Below the pieces are notes generated by a model, which saw only the letters and a list, made by a program, of their open reading frames with translations, was not told where the DNA came from and searched no databases. Below, piece after piece: positions 14,206 through 22,428 of a stretch of DNA of 22,570 nucleotides (within the stretch, counting starts at the first letter, position 1; each line of letters begins with the position of its first letter). The stretch lies in contig DXDC01000150.1 in NCBI GenBank assembly GCA_019115685.1, positions 1 to 22,570 on the forward strand, in the 5' to 3' direction. The position numbers and the translations under genes were made by a program. The stretch comes from Candidatus Agrococcus pullicola (GTDB lineage: Bacteria; Actinomycetota; Actinomycetes; Actinomycetales; Microbacteriaceae).

Positions 14206-16737
14206 ATGATCGACCGTGACCGCTTTCCCGTCGATCCGTGGCGATTGATCGAGACATCGCTCTCATTCGAAGACCTAGGCGTGACCGAAACCCTGTTCAC
14301 GGTCGGCAACGGTTACCTGGGTCTGCGGGGCAACAGCCCGGAGGGTCGGCATGCGCACGAGCACGGCACATTCATCAATGGATTCCACGAAGTGTTCCCG
14401 ATCAGGCACGCCGAGAACGCCTTTGGATTCGCAGAAGTGGGGCAGACGATCATCAACGCCCCCGATGCGAAGGTCATGCGCGTTTTCGTCGACGATGAGC
14501 CCCTGTCGCTCGATCTTGCGGACATCCGGGACTACGAGCGCGCACTCGACCTGCGAACCGGTCAGCTCACGCGTTCGATGCGTTGGGTGACGCCGAGCGG
14601 CAAGCACGTGCAGATCGATTCGAACAGGATGGTGTCGTTCGAGGATCGCCACTTGGTGATCATGTCGTTGTCGGTGACCGTTCTCAACGCCGACGCCGCG
14701 ATCGAGATCGACTGCCAGGTAGTCAACCGGCAGGACGGCGGGGACGTCTATGGCGCCATGCCGCAGGCTTCTGAGGAGTTGGACCCGAGGAGGGCCGAGC
14801 AGATCGAGGAACGGGTCCTTGTGCCGCAAGAGTGCTGGCAGGAAGGCCGGCGTACCGCGCTGTCGTATTCGGCTGCGAACTCGGGGATGACGATCTCCGT
14901 CGTCGCCGATCACGTGCTCGAGACCGAGAACCCCGTTGTGGATCGTGCGTCGATCGACCACGACATCGCCAACAATGCGTTCAGGACGCGCGCGAAGGCA
15001 GGCGTCCCCATCAAAGTCACGAAGTTCGTCGGTTATCATACGTCACGGGGCGTGCCGGCCCGCGAGCTCGTCGATCGCGGATGCCGCACGGTTGAGCGGG
15101 CGATGCTCGAGGGCGAGCGTGTGCACGCGCAGCGGCAGGCGGCCTGGTGCGAGGCGTTCTGGGAGCGCTCGGACGTCGAGATCGAGGGCGAGCAGGAATT
15201 GCAGCAGGCAGCTCGCTGGTGCATTTTCCAGACGGCGCAGGCGGCGGCCAGAGCGGACGGTGCAGGCGTCCCGGCGAAGGGGATGAGCGGCTCCGGGTAC
15301 AGCGGACACTATTTCTGGGACACCGAATGCTACGTGCTCCCCTTCCTGACGTACACCAGCCCGCAGTGGGCCAGGAACGCCCTGCGAATGCGGTACCTCA
15401 TGCTGCCTGCCGCACGCCGGCGCGCCGTGAAACTTGCGGAGGCGGGGGCACTCTTCCCGTGGCGGACGATCAATGGTGAGGAGTCATCCGCGTACTACGC
15501 CGCTGGCACGGCCCAGTACCACATCAATGCCGACGTCACCTACGCCCTGGGCAAGTACGTGCGGGCGACGGGAGACGACGAGTTCCTGCGGCGCGAGGGC
15601 ATCGACATCGCGGTCGAAACGGCCCGCATGTGGGCCACGCTCGGCTTCTGGCGGCACTCGAGTAACGGTGTCGAAGAGAGCACGTTCCATATCCACGGCG
15701 TGACCGGCCCGGACGAATACACGACGGTCGTCAACGACAACCTCTTCACGAACGTTATGGCGAGGTACAACCTGCGTTTCGCGGTTCGCAACGTGCGGGA
15801 GATGGCGGATGCCGCGCCGGCGGAGTACGAGTCGATGGTTGAGCGGCTCGACCTGGATGAGGCGGAGGTGGAAGCCTGGGAGGCCGCTGCAGGCGCCATC
15901 CACATCCCGTACAGCGAAGCGCTCGGCATTCACCCGCAGGACGCTGTCTTCCTGGAGCGCGAGGTCTGGGATCTCGAGAACACACCGGACGAGCAGCGAC
16001 CCCTCCTGCTGAACTTCCACCCGCTCGTGATCTACCGCTACCAGGTGCTCAAGCAGGCGGATGTCGTGCTTGCGCTCTTCCTGCAGGGCAACCACTTCAC
16101 GCTGGAGGAGAAGCGGGCGAACTTCGAGTACTACGATCCGCTTACGACGGGGGATTCGACGCTGTCGGCGATCGTCCAGTCCATCCTTGCGGCAGAGGTC
16201 GGCTACGGGGATCTCGCGCTCGAGTACTTCCGCGACGCGGCGTTCGTGGATCTCGCCGACCTGCACGGCAACACGGCCGACGGTGTGCACGTCGCCTCTG
16301 CCGCGGGCGTCTGGACGGCGCTCGTCTACGGCTTCGGCGGATTCCGCGACCACTACGGGGAGCTGTCGTTCGAACCGCGTCTGCCCGCGGCGTGGCCGTC
16401 GCTGAAGTTCGTGCTGCACTGGCACGGGATGCGCATCCGCGCCACCGTCACGGCTGACGAACTGCAGCTGGTCGCGGGTGACGGTGAAGGGGTCAATGTG
16501 ACCGTCGAGGGCGTGAAGCACTGGCTGGGCGGCGGCGAAACGCTCACGGTGGCGCTGTCGAAGGATCGCCCCTCCCTGCCGGGTCGGCCGACCCTCGGTC
16601 ACTATGCCGATTCGCGTCGTGAGGACGGTTCGATGCTGTCCGCATCGATTCCTTCTGCGTCGGTTTCGACCGGTGCGTACAGCACCGCCCCGGAGACGAC
16701 GGCACCCGATGATCACGATCACGGCCCGCTGACCTAG
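14206..16737 (+). CDS. GH65 family disaccharide phosphorylase (trehalose/maltose/kojibiose type)
   Basis: An 843-residue cytoplasmic enzyme. GH65 members cleave alpha-glucosidic disaccharides with phosphate, by inversion, giving beta-glucose-1-phosphate. The N-terminal domain starts ETSLSFEDLGVTETLFTVGN, then GYLGLRGNSPEG. The (alpha/alpha)6 barrel shows GHYFWDTECYVLPFL, a substrate-loop pattern of the family, and VTGPDEY, whose Glu504 is the expected general acid. The later STLSAIVQS fits the phosphate-binding loop. ATG 14206 is preferred over ATG 14179 because GAGGAG lies 8 bases before it. The last about 50 residues are a Ser/Thr/Pro-rich acidic tail ending DDHDHGPLT, beyond the usual barrel and cap domains. 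The exact linkage specificity (trehalose, maltose, kojibiose, nigerose) is not readable by eye; trehalose or maltose fits the neighbouring importer. Confidence 0.9.
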   Translation: MIDRDRFPVDPWRLIETSLSFEDLGVTETLFTVGNGYLGLRGNSPEGRHAHEHGTFINGFHEVFPIRHAENAFGFAEVGQTIINAPDAKVMRVFVDDEPLSLDLADIRDYERALDLRTGQLTRSMRWVTPSGKHVQIDSNRMVSFEDRHLVIMSLSVTVLNADAAIEIDCQVVNRQDGGDVYGAMPQASEELDPRRAEQIEERVLVPQECWQEGRRTALSYSAANSGMTISVVADHVLETENPVVDRASIDHDIANNAFRTRAKAGVPIKVTKFVGYHTSRGVPARELVDRGCRTVERAMLEGERVHAQRQAAWCEAFWERSDVEIEGEQELQQAARWCIFQTAQAAARADGAGVPAKGMSGSGYSGHYFWDTECYVLPFLTYTSPQWARNALRMRYLMLPAARRRAVKLAEAGALFPWRTINGEESSAYYAAGTAQYHINADVTYALGKYVRATGDDEFLRREGIDIAVETARMWATLGFWRHSSNGVEESTFHIHGVTGPDEYTTVVNDNLFTNVMARYNLRFAVRNVREMADAAPAEYESMVERLDLDEAEVEAWEAAAGAIHIPYSEALGIHPQDAVFLEREVWDLENTPDEQRPLLLNFHPLVIYRYQVLKQADVVLALFLQGNHFTLEEKRANFEYYDPLTTGDSTLSAIVQSILAAEVGYGDLALEYFRDAAFVDLADLHGNTADGVHVASAAGVWTALVYGFGGFRDHYGELSFEPRLPAAWPSLKFVLHWHGMRIRATVTADELQLVAGDGEGVNVTVEGVKHWLGGGETLTVALSKDRPSLPGRPTLGHYADSRREDGSMLSASIPSASVSTGAYSTAPETTAPDDHDHGPLT

Positions 16738-16743
16738 CGGGCC
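16723..16743 (+). terminator. Hairpin overlapping the GH65 stop codon
   Basis: GGCCCGCT (16723-16730) pairs perfectly with AGCGGGCC (16736-16743), loop GACCT; the TAG stop is at 16735-16737. GC-rich with no T-run after it, so it is terminator-like or a 3'-end stabiliser. The 87 bases to the next start show only a ribosome site. Confidence 0.5.
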
Positions 16744-16824
16744 TCCTGGGTACGCATGGTGCCCGGTGACGGCGATCCCGTGCGATGCCAGCACGGTCGC
16801 GAAGAACTGCAGAGAGGGGCGCTC

Positions 16825-17679
16825 GTGCCACGAGGCGGAATGAGGGTCTGGACGCTGTTGCTGATCGCTGTGCTGCCGTTCGGCGTCGTTGCGTGCGCGT
16901 CGGAGAGCGATGAGCGGCCAGAGGGTTCGGAATCAGCGCCCTCCGGGGACCACCGCTCCGCTCCCGTAGAAGCAACATTCGCCCTCGAGGACGCGACTCG
17001 AATAGAAGACCGTTCCCCCGAACTCTTTACGCAAGGGCTCGAGTTCGGTGACGATGGCAGCCTCTTCCACTCGGGCGGACGCTACGGCGAGTCTCGGGTC
17101 GTGAAAACCGATGCGTCGGGTGCGGTCATGGCCGAGCACGAGCTTTCGGACGAGTACTTCGCCGAGGGCCTCACCATCGTCGGCGATGAGCTCTACTTGC
17201 TGACCTGGCGAGAGAACGTGGTGCAGGTGCTGAGCACCGACGACCTCACCGAACGCAGAACCTATTCGCTGAGCACGGAGGGATGGGGAACCTGTTACTC
17301 GGATGCGGGAGTGCTGTGGGTGTCGGACGGCACCGATGAGGTGCGCGGCTACAACCCGGCCGATATGTCGGAGCAGACGTCGCTGACGATCGCCGACTCC
17401 GATGGCGATGCGATCGAGAACATCAACGAACTCGAGTGCATCGACGGCGAGATCTGGGCGAACCTGTGGCAGGAGGAGCGCATCATCGTTTTCGACGAGG
17501 ACACCGGCGAGATTGTGCGGATGCTCGACTTCAGCGACCTCACGCCCGATCGGGCCGGGCGAGACGAAGTGCTGAACGGCATCGCCTTTCACGCAGACGC
17601 GGACGAGATCTGGCTCACCGGCAAGCGCTGGGAGCACTTCTTCGTCTTCGACTATGCCGAGCTGCGCTGTTCCCAGTAG
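16825..17679 (+). CDS. Glutaminyl-peptide cyclotransferase-like lipoprotein (plant/bacterial-type QC)
   Basis: A 284-residue exported protein of the beta-propeller glutaminyl cyclase family, which turns N-terminal glutamine of peptides into pyroglutamate. The signal sequence MRVWTLLLIAVLPFGVVAC ends in a lipobox VVAC (Cys24), so it should be anchored on the outer face of the membrane. Propeller-type family sequence follows: ELFTQGLEFGDDGSLFHSGG, YGESRVVK, FAEGLTIVGDELYLLTWREN, GWGTCYSDAGVLWVSDG, ELECIDGEIWANLWQ, and EVLNGIAFHADADEIWLTGK near the end. GTG 16825 (AGAGGGG upstream) is favoured; ATG 16840 with GAGG upstream is nearly as good and gives 279 residues. It lies 87 bases after the GH65 gene and ends 5 bases from the convergent rhaB stop. 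No functional tie to either sugar locus is evident. Confidence 0.87.
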   Translation: MPRGGMRVWTLLLIAVLPFGVVACASESDERPEGSESAPSGDHRSAPVEATFALEDATRIEDRSPELFTQGLEFGDDGSLFHSGGRYGESRVVKTDASGAVMAEHELSDEYFAEGLTIVGDELYLLTWRENVVQVLSTDDLTERRTYSLSTEGWGTCYSDAGVLWVSDGTDEVRGYNPADMSEQTSLTIADSDGDAIENINELECIDGEIWANLWQEERIIVFDEDTGEIVRMLDFSDLTPDRAGRDEVLNGIAFHADADEIWLTGKRWEHFFVFDYAELRCSQ

Positions 17680-17684
17680 AGCAC

Positions 17685-19094
17685 CTACGGGTCGTAGCGC
17701 TTCGGCCGGTACACCTGCGATACGAGTTCGCGAAGGTCTTCGAGCGTGCCGGCCAGTACCCCGGCTGCACGCGCTTGCACGAGCAGATTGCCGATGGCGC
17801 TCGCTTCGATCGGGCCCGCGAACACGGGTACGCCGGTGCGCCGGGCGGTCAGCTGGCACAAGAGGCTGTTCTGCGATCCACCGCCGACGACATTGACCTG
17901 CGTCACCGGCCTACCCGAGATGCGAGCGATTTCCTGCAGCGTCTTCGCGTAGGCCTCCGCGAGCGACTCGAGTATGCAGCGCGTGACGGCTACGCGCCCC
18001 TCGGGCGGCTCGATGCCGCGTTCGTCGAACCAGCGGTGGATGCGCGTCGGCATGTCACCGGGCGCGTAGAAGACGTCGTCGGTCGGGTCGAAGATCGGCA
18101 CTTCTCGGTCGTACGACGCCGCTGAGCTCAGCAGTTCGGGCAGCTCGACGGACGAGCCGTCCGCCTCCCACGTCCGCTTCGATTCGCTCAGCAGCCACAT
18201 CCCCATGACGTTCTTCATGAAGCGATTGCGCCCGTCCACGCCGCCTTCGTTCGTGAAGTTGGCGCGCTCCGCTTCACCACTCGCGATCGGTTCGGGCGTT
18301 TCGATGCCGACGAGCGACCACGTGCCTGAAGAGATGTAGGCGGCCCCTTCGGCGAGCGGGGCCGCGACTACGGCCGAGGCGGTGTCGTGCGAGCCGACCG
18401 TGAAGACCTGCGGATCTCCGTGCACGCCGTGGTGGTCGCGCAGCTGCGGCAGGAGCGGTCCGATCGTGGTGCCGGGCTCGACGAGCCGCGGCAGGATGCC
18501 CGGGTCGATGCCCAGCATCCCCATCAGTTCGATGTCCCAGCTGTCGTCGAGTGCGAGCATCCCGGTCGTCGACGCGTTCGTGCGCTCGATCGCTGCTCTG
18601 CCGGTCATCCAGTAGTTGAACAGGTCCGGCAGCAGCAGCATGGAATCGGCGAGTTCGAGCATGCCGCGCTCGCGGTCGACGGAGAGCTGGTTGATCGTCG
18701 TGAACGGCATGCGCTGCAGCCCGCAGCGGGCATACAGCTCGGGCTGAGAGATGACGGCATCGACGAGCTCCAGCCCGCGCTCGGTACGCGAATCGCGGTA
18801 CGAGTACGGGACCGAAAGCAATGACCCCCTTCGCAGAAGCCCGTAATCGACGGCCCATGAGTCGACGGCGATGCCCATGACGGGCGCTTCCTGCGTCGCG
18901 GCAGCGATGCCGTCGAGGGCTGCAGAGAAGAGCGAAAGCACCGACCAGTGCAGCCCGTCCCCGAGCATGACCGGTCGATTCGCGAACCTGGCAGCCTCCG
19001 TGACCCGAAGCTCGTCCGGCGCGACCTCCCCGATCATCACGCGCCCGCTGGAGGCGCCGAGATCGATAGCGGCGAATCGTGTCGGTGACGTCAT
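17685..19094 (-). CDS. rhaB: Rhamnulokinase
   Basis: A 469-residue cytoplasmic FGGY-family kinase that phosphorylates L-rhamnulose to L-rhamnulose-1-phosphate with ATP, step two of L-rhamnose catabolism. The N-terminal lobe opens FAAIDLGASSGRVMIGEV, the nucleotide-phosphate site. GIAVDSWAVDYGLL holds residues typical of rhamnulokinases. The second lobe has VGSHDTASAVVA, SSGTWSLVGIE, VNVVGGGSQNSLLCQLTA and GPIEASAIGNLLVQA, close to the RhaB consensus. Length is normal. The ATG at 19094 is preceded by AAGGGG, which overlaps the stop codon of the upstream aldolase gene (9-base gap), indicating translational coupling. It is the last gene of the rha operon, ending head-on with the cyclotransferase gene. 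Confidence 0.94.
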   Translation of the reverse strand: MTSPTRFAAIDLGASSGRVMIGEVAPDELRVTEAARFANRPVMLGDGLHWSVLSLFSAALDGIAAATQEAPVMGIAVDSWAVDYGLLRRGSLLSVPYSYRDSRTERGLELVDAVISQPELYARCGLQRMPFTTINQLSVDRERGMLELADSMLLLPDLFNYWMTGRAAIERTNASTTGMLALDDSWDIELMGMLGIDPGILPRLVEPGTTIGPLLPQLRDHHGVHGDPQVFTVGSHDTASAVVAAPLAEGAAYISSGTWSLVGIETPEPIASGEAERANFTNEGGVDGRNRFMKNVMGMWLLSESKRTWEADGSSVELPELLSSAASYDREVPIFDPTDDVFYAPGDMPTRIHRWFDERGIEPPEGRVAVTRCILESLAEAYAKTLQEIARISGRPVTQVNVVGGGSQNSLLCQLTARRTGVPVFAGPIEASAIGNLLVQARAAGVLAGTLEDLRELVSQVYRPKRYDP

Positions 19095-19103
19095 CCGAAC
19101 CCC

Positions 19104-21134
19104 TTAGCGCAGGAAGGCTGCTGCAACACCGGAGTCTACTGGGATGTGCAGCCCTGTCGTGTGCGTGAGCTCCGGGCCGGTCAGCGCGGCAACCGCAGCA
19201 GCGACATGTTCCGGCAGCACTTCGCGCCCGAGCAGCGTCCGGCCCGCGTAGTACTTGCCGAGTTCCTCTTCCTTCACGCCGTAGACCTTCGCGCGGCTTG
19301 CTCCCCAGCCGCCGGCGAAGATGCCCGAGCCTCGCACAACGCCGTCCGGGTTGATGCCGTTGACGCGAACGCCGTGGGGCCCGAGCTCGGCGGCCAGCAG
19401 CCGCACCTGATGCGATTGATTCGCCTTGGCGGCCGAGTATGCGATGTTGTTCGGGCCGGCGAAGACGCCGTTCTTCGAGGAGATGTAGACGATGTCGCCG
19501 CCGAGCCGCTGGTCGATCAGCACCTGAGCCGCCGCCTTCGAGACGAGGAACGAGCCTTTCGCCATGACATTGTGCTGGAGATCCCAGTCGGCCTCCGTCG
19601 TTTCGACGAGCGACTTCGACAGCGACAGCCCGGCGTTGTTCACGACCAGGTCGAGGCCGCCGAACGCGAGCACCGCGGCATCCACCGCTGCCCGGACATC
19701 CGCTTCGCTCGTGACGTCGCACGCGACACCGACGGCGACGTCCGGGCCGCCCAGCTCGGCGGCCGCCGCCGCGGACTTCTCTGCGGAGAGATCGGCGATC
19801 ACGACGCAGGCGCCTTCACTCGCCAGTCGTGCGGCAATGGCCCTGCCGATGCCGGATGCCGCGCCCGTGACGAGTGCGATACGGCCGGCGTGCGGCTTCG
19901 GCTTCGGGCGGCGCTGCAGCTTCGCCTCTTCGAGCGCCCAGTATTCGATCCGAAACTTCTCGGAGTCGGGAATGGGCGTGTAACTCGACAGCGCTTCCGC
20001 TCCGCGCATGACGTTGATGGCGTTGACGTAGAACTCGCCCGCGACCCTGGCGGTCTGCTTGTCGGCGCCGTACGAGAACATGCCGACGCCGGGTATCAGA
20101 ATGATCGCGGGGTCCGCTCCGCGCATTGCGGGGGAGTCGCCGTCGGCGAACCGCTCGTAGTAGGCGCGGTAGTCATCGCGGTACTCGGCGTGGAGCTCGC
20201 GCAGCCGCTCGACGCTGTCCTCGACGGAAGCATCAGCGGGCAGATCTAGAACGAGAGGCTTGACCTTCGTGCGCAGGAAGTGGTCGGGGCAGGATGTTCC
20301 TAACGGTGCCAGACGCCGGTGCGCTTCGTGCGCGAGGAAGTCGGTGACGACGGCATCGTCGGTGAAGTGACCGACCACGGGGTTATCCATCGACGCGATC
20401 GCGCGCAGTTGCGGCGCGAGGGCGGCGGCTTTCGCACGGCGCTCGTCCTCCGGCAGGGCCGCGTAGCGATCGAGCTCACTCCCGAATGGGCGGGCGTCGC
20501 CATGGTCACGAATGAACTGCTCGGCAGTGCGGATGATCCAGAGCGAGTTCTCCTTGCTCTCCTCACTCGTGGCGCCCCAGGCGGTGATGCCGTGCCCGCC
20601 GAGGATGCAGCCGACCGCCTCCGGGTTCGCCCGCTGAATCTCGCGGATGTCCAGACCGAGCTGAAAGCCGGGGCGGCGCCACGGCACCCAGACGACTCTG
20701 TCGCCGTAGATACGGCGCGTGAGCTCCTCACCGTCGGCCGCGGTCGCGATGGCGATGCCGGCGTCCGGGTGCAGGTGGTCGACGTGCGGCAGTTCGACGA
20801 GTGCGTGCATCGCAGTGTCGATCGATGGCGGCGCGCCCCCATCGCCGTGCTTGCAGTACTCGAATGCCGCGACCATCTCGTCTTCGCGGTCGACACCGGG
20901 GTAGACGCCTTCGAGCGCCCGCACGCGGTCGAGCTGCAGTACCGCAAGGCCCTTCTCCTGCAGCGTGCCGAGGTCACCGCCGGACCCTTTGACCCACAGC
21001 AGATCGATCTCTTCGCCGGTCACGGGGTCTCTTCCCGTGCCCTTGGCAGAGGTATTGCCGCCCGCGTAGTTCGTATTGCGCGCATCGGCGCCGAGTTCGT
21101 GCGATCGTGCGATCAGTTCTTCCGTCGTGCTCAT
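19104..21134 (-). CDS. rhaEW: Bifunctional rhamnulose-1-phosphate aldolase / lactaldehyde dehydrogenase
   Basis: A 676-residue fusion enzyme. Residues 1 to about 400 are a class II aldolase domain that splits L-rhamnulose-1-phosphate into dihydroxyacetone phosphate and L-lactaldehyde. Expected zinc ligands are His120 and His122 in VDHLHPDAG and His181 in LGGHGITAWG. Residues about 415-676 are a short-chain dehydrogenase with cofactor motif TGAASGIG (423-430), NNAG (499-502) and catalytic Tyr566/Lys570 in YSAAK, and should oxidise the lactaldehyde made by the first half. This fusion (RhaEW, often annotated rhaD) is known from Bacillus, rhizobia and actinobacteria. ATG 21134 is chosen because AAGGA lies 7 bases upstream; an in-frame GTG at 21149 is less likely. 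The gene lies 25 bases after the rhaI stop. Confidence 0.93.
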   Translation of the reverse strand: MSTTEELIARSHELGADARNTNYAGGNTSAKGTGRDPVTGEEIDLLWVKGSGGDLGTLQEKGLAVLQLDRVRALEGVYPGVDREDEMVAAFEYCKHGDGGAPPSIDTAMHALVELPHVDHLHPDAGIAIATAADGEELTRRIYGDRVVWVPWRRPGFQLGLDIREIQRANPEAVGCILGGHGITAWGATSEESKENSLWIIRTAEQFIRDHGDARPFGSELDRYAALPEDERRAKAAALAPQLRAIASMDNPVVGHFTDDAVVTDFLAHEAHRRLAPLGTSCPDHFLRTKVKPLVLDLPADASVEDSVERLRELHAEYRDDYRAYYERFADGDSPAMRGADPAIILIPGVGMFSYGADKQTARVAGEFYVNAINVMRGAEALSSYTPIPDSEKFRIEYWALEEAKLQRRPKPKPHAGRIALVTGAASGIGRAIAARLASEGACVVIADLSAEKSAAAAAELGGPDVAVGVACDVTSEADVRAAVDAAVLAFGGLDLVVNNAGLSLSKSLVETTEADWDLQHNVMAKGSFLVSKAAAQVLIDQRLGGDIVYISSKNGVFAGPNNIAYSAAKANQSHQVRLLAAELGPHGVRVNGINPDGVVRGSGIFAGGWGASRAKVYGVKEEELGKYYAGRTLLGREVLPEHVAAAVAALTGPELTHTTGLHIPVDSGVAAAFLR

Positions 21135-21159
21135 CCGTCGTTCCTTCACTCTTCGCGGG

Positions 21160-22320
21160 CTACGCGCCCCAGCTCATCTGCGTGCCACCCACGCGATCCT
21201 GTGCGATCCGCTCCTGATAGCCCGACTCCAGGAAGGCCCGCATCGGATTCTCCGGGAGTCCCTTCGCGGCACGGTAGCTCGCAAGCAGCGGCCGCACATC
21301 GGTGCGGAAGGCGTCTTCGAAGATCTCGTTCGCGAGCAGGACGTCGCAGTCACGACGGGCCGCATCGAGCGCAACGGTGTCGAGCGAGAGGGCTTTGGCA
21401 ACGGCCTCCTGCACGTTCAGCACGCTCTTGATCTGCCCCGGAATCTTCGCCTCGATGTTGTGGCACTGATCGAGCACGAGTTGAATGTCGGGGTTGCCGT
21501 AGCCGCCGCCGGCAACCAGCTCGACGATGATGCGGTAGAGCTGATACGGGTCGGCGGCGCCGACGATGAGGTCGTCGTCGGCGTAGAACCGCGAGTTGAA
21601 GTCGAAGGCGCCGAGCTTCCCGAGCCGCAGCAACTGCGCGACGATGAACTCGATGTTGGTGCCGGGAGCGTGGTGGCCGGTGTCGAGCACGACCATCGCC
21701 TTTTCGCCCAGCGCGAGACAGTGCGCGTAGCTCGTACCCCAGTCGGGGACGTCCGTGTGGTAGAACGCCGGCTCGAAGAACTTGTACTCGAGCACCATCC
21801 GCTGCCCGTCACCCAGCCGGTCGTAAATCGGTCGCAAGGATTCCGCGAGCCGATCCTGGCGCGCGCGGATGGAATCCTGGCCGGGGTAGTTCGTGCCGTC
21901 GGCGAGCCAGATCTTCAAGTCGCGGCTGCCGGTGCGGTGCATGATGTCGATGCACTCGAGGTGGTGGTCGATCGCCTTCTGCCGGATGCTCGCATCGGGA
22001 TGTGTCAGGCTGCCGAATTTGAAGTCTTCGTCTTGGAAGGTGTTCGAGTTGATCGTGCCGAGTGTCACGCCCTCGTCTTCTGCGTGCCGCAGAAGGGCAT
22101 TCCAGTCGTCGACGGCATCCCACGGGTAGTGGAGTGCGACGGTGGGAGCGATGCCGGTGAACCGATGCACCTGCGCGGCGTCGGAGATCTTCTCGAAGGG
22201 GTTCCGCGGTGTGCCCGGGGTGCCGAAGACCCGGAACCGTGTGCCCGAGTTGCCGTAGGCCCAGCTGGGAACTTCGATCGCGAGGCGATCGAGGTCTGCG
22301 CTGTCGGGGGTGATTGCCAT
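21160..22320 (-). CDS. rhaI: L-rhamnose isomerase, RhaI type
   Basis: A 386-residue cytoplasmic isomerase of the xylose-isomerase-like TIM-barrel fold, converting L-rhamnose to L-rhamnulose, step one of the pathway. Metal- and substrate-site sequences expected for the RhaI (Pseudomonas/Rhizobium/actinobacterial) type are visible: ALHYPWDAVDDW, KIWLADGTNYPGQDSI, VLEYKFFEPAFYHTD with metal-ligand Glu, VVLDTGHHAPGTNIEF, and GAFDFNSRFYADDDL. This differs from E. coli RhaA, which has little similarity. ATG 22320 has AAGGAG 7 bases upstream and starts the family alignment; the open frame to 22455 reads through the leader and operator palindromes and is rejected. It is the first gene of rhaI-rhaEW-rhaB. 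The transporter and regulator usually found beside it would lie beyond the window end, if present. Confidence 0.93.
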   Translation of the reverse strand: MAITPDSADLDRLAIEVPSWAYGNSGTRFRVFGTPGTPRNPFEKISDAAQVHRFTGIAPTVALHYPWDAVDDWNALLRHAEDEGVTLGTINSNTFQDEDFKFGSLTHPDASIRQKAIDHHLECIDIMHRTGSRDLKIWLADGTNYPGQDSIRARQDRLAESLRPIYDRLGDGQRMVLEYKFFEPAFYHTDVPDWGTSYAHCLALGEKAMVVLDTGHHAPGTNIEFIVAQLLRLGKLGAFDFNSRFYADDDLIVGAADPYQLYRIIVELVAGGGYGNPDIQLVLDQCHNIEAKIPGQIKSVLNVQEAVAKALSLDTVALDAARRDCDVLLANEIFEDAFRTDVRPLLASYRAAKGLPENPMRAFLESGYQERIAQDRVGGTQMSWGA

Positions 22321-22333
22321 GTTTCTCTCCTTC

Positions 22334-22374
22334 CCGTGCAGCACTGCACGGTCTACCCGTGCACAAGCTTGCAC
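22334..22374. promoter_or_regulatory. Two operator-like palindromes in the rhaI leader
   Basis: Site 1 is a perfect 8+8 palindrome with a 2-base centre: CCGTGCAG (22334-22341), CA, CTGCACGG (22344-22351). Site 2 repeats the same half-sites with wider spacing: GTGCA (22359-22363), 6 bases, TGCAC (22370-22374), preceded by CC as in site 1. The left half-sites start 23 bases apart. They sit just upstream of the rhaI ribosome site, a place where a repressor (LacI- or DeoR-type rhamnose regulators are known) could block transcription. The binding protein is not in the window. Confidence 0.55.
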
Positions 22375-22400
22375 CATCAAAGTTTCAAACGCAAGCGATT

Positions 22401-22428
22401 TAATTAGCTTCGACAGGCGCATTCGAAA
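22401..22428 (-). promoter_or_regulatory. Weak candidate promoter of the rha operon
   Basis: On the minus strand TTTCGA (22423-22428), 16 bases and TAATTA (22401-22406) form a weak -35/-10 pair about 80 bases before the rhaI ATG, upstream of both palindromes. The surrounding 22376-22570 is clearly AT-richer than the coding DNA, carries a 10-bp palindrome TTCGGCCGAA at 22435-22444, and has no convincing gene. Other promoter placements are possible. Confidence 0.25.

Noticed and set aside
15484..16794. Long open frame (436 codons) antisense to the GH65 gene
   Set aside because: High-GC shadow frame, Arg/Val-rich, with no family motif; the sense strand is clearly GH65.
18274..19722. Long open frame (482 codons) across rhaB and rhaEW in another phase
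   Set aside because: Arg-rich low-complexity translation typical of a shadow frame, overlapping two well-supported genes.
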